DNA of 64,000 nucleotides from Aridibacter famidurans (GTDB taxonomy: Bacteria; Acidobacteriota; Blastocatellia; Pyrinomonadales; Pyrinomonadaceae). Numbering within the stretch: position 1 is the stretch's first letter; each line of letters starts with the position of its first letter. Shown one piece after another: positions 61,193-64,000 of the stretch. A program made the translations under genes and the position numbers. Below the pieces are notes generated by a model, which was not told the origin of the DNA, searched no databases, and saw only the letters and a list, made by a program, of their open reading frames with translations. The stretch spans positions 1 through 64,000 of the forward strand of contig JAGFIQ010000085.1 of the NCBI GenBank assembly GCA_024103495.1, given 5' to 3'.

Positions 61193-62050
61193 ATGACCGA
61201 TAAAATGAACAATGGAACAGAGAGTGACGGCTTGGTATTTGTGACCGGAGGGACGGGAAAAACCGGACGCCGGATCGTGGAGCTGTTAGAAGAAAAGGGG
61301 GTCCCGGTCCGGATCGGGTCCAGGTCTGCAAGACCGCCGTTCGAGTGGGACAACCCGAAAGGCTGGAACGACTGCCTTGAGGGCGTTAACTCGATCTACG
61401 TAAGTTATTCGCCCGACCTTGCGATCCCGGGCGCTAAGGAATCGATAAGCACATTGCTCGACCTGGCGCAGCGATCCGGGGTTGAAAGGGTCGTCCTTTT
61501 GTCCGGCAGAGGCGAATCGGAAGCCCAGGCGTGTGAAGAACTCGTCCGGAACAGCGGTTTGGAATGGACCGTGGTCCGGGCGAGCTGGTTCAACCAGAAT
61601 TTCTCGGAAGGGGCCTTTACTGAAATGGTCCTTTCGGGACAGATAACGCTGCCCGCCGGTGAAGCGCAGGAGCCATTTGTCGACGTGGACGACATCGCCG
61701 AGGTCGCGGTCGCCGCACTGACCGAAGTAGGCCACGACGGCGAGGTATACGAGGTGACGGGCCCCAGGCTGATGTCCTTCGACGAAGTCGCTTCAGACCT
61801 TTCCAAGGCCACCGGACGTGAGATCGAGTACGCCGACATTCCCCACGAGGCGTTCGTGGAACACGTTAAGGGAAGCGGAGCACCCAAGGACGTTGTGTGG
61901 CTGATGGATTATCTGTTCTCCACGGTACTCGACGGAAGAAATTCCGTTCTCGCGGACGGCGTCGAGCGGGCTCTCGGACGGCCGCCCAGGGACTTTTCCG
62001 AATATGCGCACAACACTGCGGCTTCAGGTGTCTGGGAGACTTCCGGCTGA
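61193..62050 (+). CDS. NmrA-like NAD(P)H-binding protein
   Basis: The 285-residue protein has a Rossmann start FVTGGTGKTGRRIVELLEE (GxxGxxG) and an NmrA-like course: RIGSRSARPPFEW, YVSYSPDLAIPGAKESI, VERVVLLSGRG, WTVVRASWFNQNFSEG. The substrate-binding part is SDR-atypical. GGAG precedes the ATG. It is placed between AraC and DUF1772; AraC regulators next to an NmrA-type oxidoreductase suggest a response to quinones or reactive small molecules, which is inference. Confidence 0.85.
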   Translation: MTDKMNNGTESDGLVFVTGGTGKTGRRIVELLEEKGVPVRIGSRSARPPFEWDNPKGWNDCLEGVNSIYVSYSPDLAIPGAKESISTLLDLAQRSGVERVVLLSGRGESEAQACEELVRNSGLEWTVVRASWFNQNFSEGAFTEMVLSGQITLPAGEAQEPFVDVDDIAEVAVAALTEVGHDGEVYEVTGPRLMSFDEVASDLSKATGREIEYADIPHEAFVEHVKGSGAPKDVVWLMDYLFSTVLDGRNSVLADGVERALGRPPRDFSEYAHNTAASGVWETSG

Positions 62051-62093
62051 TCCGCGGAAGGAACGGAAGCTTTGAAATTGAGTAAGGAGACTT

Positions 62094-62588
62094 ATGCTTG
62101 ATCTGATACTGATCATCACCGCTCTTTTTGTGTCCCTGGTTGCCGGATTCCTGTTCGCGTTCGCGGTGGTCGTGATGCCGGGGATCGGAAAGATGGATGA
62201 CCTGCGGTTCGCCGAGTCCTTCAAGGCCATCGACAGTGTCATTCAGGACAACAACCCTTTGTTCATCCTTGTCTGGGTCGGTTCAGGAGTCGGTGCGGTA
62301 GCATCTGCGGTCGCGGGATTCCTGTACCTTCAAGGCCCGGTACTCGCGCTGGTTTCAGCCGCTTGCGCACTTGTCATCCTGGCAGTGCACGTGCCGACGG
62401 TGGTGGTCAACGTGCCTTTGAACAACCGGCTCCAGGGGATGGATCTCGGGCAGGCTTCGGATTCCAAACTCGGCGAGATCCGGAGCTTGTTCGAGCGCCG
62501 ATGGCTCTTCTGGAACAATGTTCGAACGCTCGCCTCAATCGCGGCCGCTATTTTGCTGATGGCAGGGATCGCCTGGGCTGAGCAGTGA
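62094..62588 (+). CDS. DUF1772 membrane protein
   Basis: The 164-residue protein has four membrane helices and the DUF1772 pattern VVVMPGIGKMDDLRFAES near the first helix and VVNVPLNNRL between helices three and four. Members include anthrone oxygenases of polyketide pathways, but most are uncharacterised. It lies 43 bp after the NmrA gene with a good GGAG and is part of that operon. Confidence 0.82.
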   Translation: MLDLILIITALFVSLVAGFLFAFAVVVMPGIGKMDDLRFAESFKAIDSVIQDNNPLFILVWVGSGVGAVASAVAGFLYLQGPVLALVSAACALVILAVHVPTVVVNVPLNNRLQGMDLGQASDSKLGEIRSLFERRWLFWNNVRTLASIAAAILLMAGIAWAEQ

Positions 62589-62673
62589 ACGAGCGCGATC
62601 TTGATCGTCGGGATTCACTTACATATCCAACGGAAGGTTGCTAGCTGGTTCGGCCGCGAGGGCGATCTGTTGT

Positions 62674-63108
62674 TCAGGACGCCGAGCAATCGGTATCGAT
62701 CGGCTCAACGGAGAACTCCCTCTCGTCGCTCCAGTCGCGCCACTTGCCGTCTACGAGCGCACGAACCTTCCATTTCCATCCCGTTGCGTTGTGCGGGGCG
62801 ATGAACGCTATGTTCTTTCGGGTATAACTCGTCTTATTCAGACCCTGTGCATTGATCACCGGGTACTTCGCTCCCTCGCCTTTAACATAAAGATGATACG
62901 CCTTGGCACCGCTCACTTTTGACCATTCGAAGCGCCATTCGACAAAGTCCGCCTGAGTGCTGCAGCCGTTGTCCATCATCTCGAATTCTTCGGGGGACAG
63001 CAGTTCCGGCACGTCGTTCTTACCGCCGGCTTGCGAATTGGCCGTCGCCGCGGCGAAAAGCACGATGGAGACGGTCAGCATCGAGCGGAAGAGTATCTGG
63101 CCTCGCAT
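62674..63108 (-). CDS. Secreted protein with a fibronectin-III-like domain
   Basis: The 144-residue protein has a signal peptide (LTVSIVLFAAATANSQ) and a beta-sandwich pattern typical of a degenerate FN3 domain: RFEWSKVSGAKAYHLYVKG, YTRKNIAFIAP, GWKWKVRALVDGKWRDWS. A single Cys-rich element (NGCSTQ and TDCSAS) may form a disulfide. It probably mediates carbohydrate or protein binding outside the cell. Confidence 0.75.
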   Translation of the reverse strand: MRGQILFRSMLTVSIVLFAAATANSQAGGKNDVPELLSPEEFEMMDNGCSTQADFVEWRFEWSKVSGAKAYHLYVKGEGAKYPVINAQGLNKTSYTRKNIAFIAPHNATGWKWKVRALVDGKWRDWSDEREFSVEPIDTDCSAS

Positions 63109-63155
63109 AATCTCATTCTCCTTTATTCAGGCACTCCCGGCGATCGTGCTTCGGT

Positions 63156-63710
63156 TCACCGATCGTACGAGAGGTACTCTTTTGGGATAGGGTTCTCGGG
63201 ACGCTCGGAGTCGTAGATCCAGCTCACGATCCACCACCTTTTGCCGTCGTGGAATAGCTGAATGTTGTTGATCCCGCGCATGAACGGCTTCCCGCCGGGC
63301 TTGTCGCTGGCGGCGTAGGTGCTCCAGACATTCGCAATATTGCCGAATCGTTCGGTCCTGCGGTGGACCTCCCATTCATAGAATCCCGTTCGCCTGACAC
63401 CGCCGAAGCGGTCATAGAATCCCCTCAAAGACATCGTCGCAAGCTGAGGCTTCCCTTCGCCGTTGACGGAAGCGACGGAGATAAGCGCGCTCGGGTGGTG
63501 CAGCGATGAGTCGCGCTCGTAGTCCGGCGCTTCCCCGGCGGGTCCGGACACGACTTCATAGTACGCCTTGATGATCGAGTCGAGCGTCACGACATCATCG
63601 GGTGTTTCGGCTTTGAGCGTCTGGGCGAACACATTGGCGCCCAACGCAAGGAAGGCCAGCAAGACGATCAGTCTCGTGATCTTTCGCGGCAATCTGGACA
63701 CAGTGATCAT
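63156..63710 (-). CDS. Secreted NTF2-fold protein
   Basis: The 184-residue protein starts at the ATG at 63710 with a signal peptide (LIVLLAFLALGANVFAQ). The mature part has the NTF2-like sequence LDSIIKAYYEVVSGPAGE, LRGFYDRFGGVRRTGFYEWEVHRR and the C-terminal FHDGKRWWIVSWIYDSE. It is a distant relative of the protein at 58054. A pocket for a small ligand is likely; function unknown. It lies 47 bp upstream of the FN3 gene, so the two may be cotranscribed. Confidence 0.82.
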   Translation of the reverse strand: MITVSRLPRKITRLIVLLAFLALGANVFAQTLKAETPDDVVTLDSIIKAYYEVVSGPAGEAPDYERDSSLHHPSALISVASVNGEGKPQLATMSLRGFYDRFGGVRRTGFYEWEVHRRTERFGNIANVWSTYAASDKPGGKPFMRGINNIQLFHDGKRWWIVSWIYDSERPENPIPKEYLSYDR

Positions 63711-63767
63711 TCTCCTGTTGTTCGAATTTCGACGAGACACTTTTTCACACAAAACCAACGTCATCAA

Positions 63768-64000
63768 GTGCCGTCGCTAACGCGACAATAGGTTCACGGA
63801 GCTGCGCCTTACCGTGGGTGGCGCCCTTCGGGCTTACCCACGGCTAAATGCATATGACCGCTGCGCGGTCGCGAATCCCCGGTCTCCCGTCTCCTGTCTC
63901 ATGCGGCACGCCTCCGGCGTGCGTGTCGACGGCGGTCTCTTACCCGGGGCTAACTTCCGTAGCCCCTTCGGGGCGGGAGAGTCTCCCGTCTCCTGTCTCC
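63768..64000. repeat. Repeat block at the right edge
   Basis: This region lacks genes and repeats the design of 58500-58836: a CCGTGGGTGGCGCCCTTCGG...CCCACGGCTAAAT unit (63811-63848) followed by GACCGCTGCGCGGTC, heptamers CTCCTGT/CTCCCGT (63882-63900 and 63980-64000), a GGCACGCCTCCGGCGTGC palindrome (63903-63921), and a CCCCTTCGGGGC hairpin. It continues past the window. Confidence 0.9.

Overview
The window is about 60% GC and carries the full set of marks expected of an Acidobacteriota chromosome, most likely class Blastocatellia. The pointers are an Acidobacteria-style VWA protein, Ser/Thr kinases with long extracytoplasmic tails, a Rex-linked microcompartment locus and intergenic regions crowded with short repeats. 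This placement is an inference from gene content and style; no 16S gene is present.

Layout. Positions 1-410 hold a decayed transposase end and an inverted repeat. From 424 to 17641, all on the minus strand, lies a division and cell wall (dcw) cluster read right to left: rsmH, ftsL, ftsI, murF, mraY, murD, ftsW, murG, murC, ftsQ, ftsA, ftsZ, then pdxA and a lone receiver protein. murE, murB, ddl and mraZ are not in it, and a 606 bp repeat island splits murG from murC. From 18064 to 21162 a plus-strand group encodes a ZIP metal transporter, a TPM-domain protein, a nucleotidyltransferase-fold protein whose two catalytic Asp are both Asn, and LemA.

Positions 21500-25132 (minus) hold a compact bacterial microcompartment locus: Rex, a coiled-coil membrane protein, a class II aldolase with a cargo-like C-terminal helix, one BMC-H hexamer protein, three BMC-P pentamer proteins and a small Cys-rich protein. 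The rex promoter is unusually legible: a -35 TTCACA lies inside a Rex-operator-like inverted repeat, 17 bp from a perfect TATAAT. ruvAB is divergent. A secreted pectate-lyase-fold protein, gyrA, a tandem PilZ protein and a PlsC acyltransferase follow.

Positions 33767-46476 hold signalling and envelope genes: two transmembrane Ser/Thr kinases (one with repeated DKTEV motifs, in an operon with a zinc-ribbon protein and a TPR protein), a HhH-GPD DNA glycosylase, a secreted metallophosphoesterase, the VWA protein, and a three-gene operon around an M48-like protein in which the first His of HExxH is Arg. Then come tRNA-Arg(ACG), a DsbB/DsbA pair, an SLC12-like cation-chloride transporter, three DUF1801 proteins, UPF0158, FabH-type ketosynthase, an AraC regulator with an NmrA-type dehydrogenase and DUF1772 protein, and small secreted or NTF2-fold proteins.

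The non-coding space is dominated by repeats of several kinds: 7-bp tandem repeats (CTCACCG and CTGTCTC types), a REP-like element built on ACAAGCTGAAGCTTATCG, GC-rich palindromes, and tandem arrays of 235, 93 and 58 bp period. The heptamer arrays repeatedly begin exactly at stop codons. The most promising unusual items are the Rex-linked minimal microcompartment locus, the two apparent pseudo-enzymes, the stop-codon-abutting heptamers, and the kinase with DKTEV repeats.
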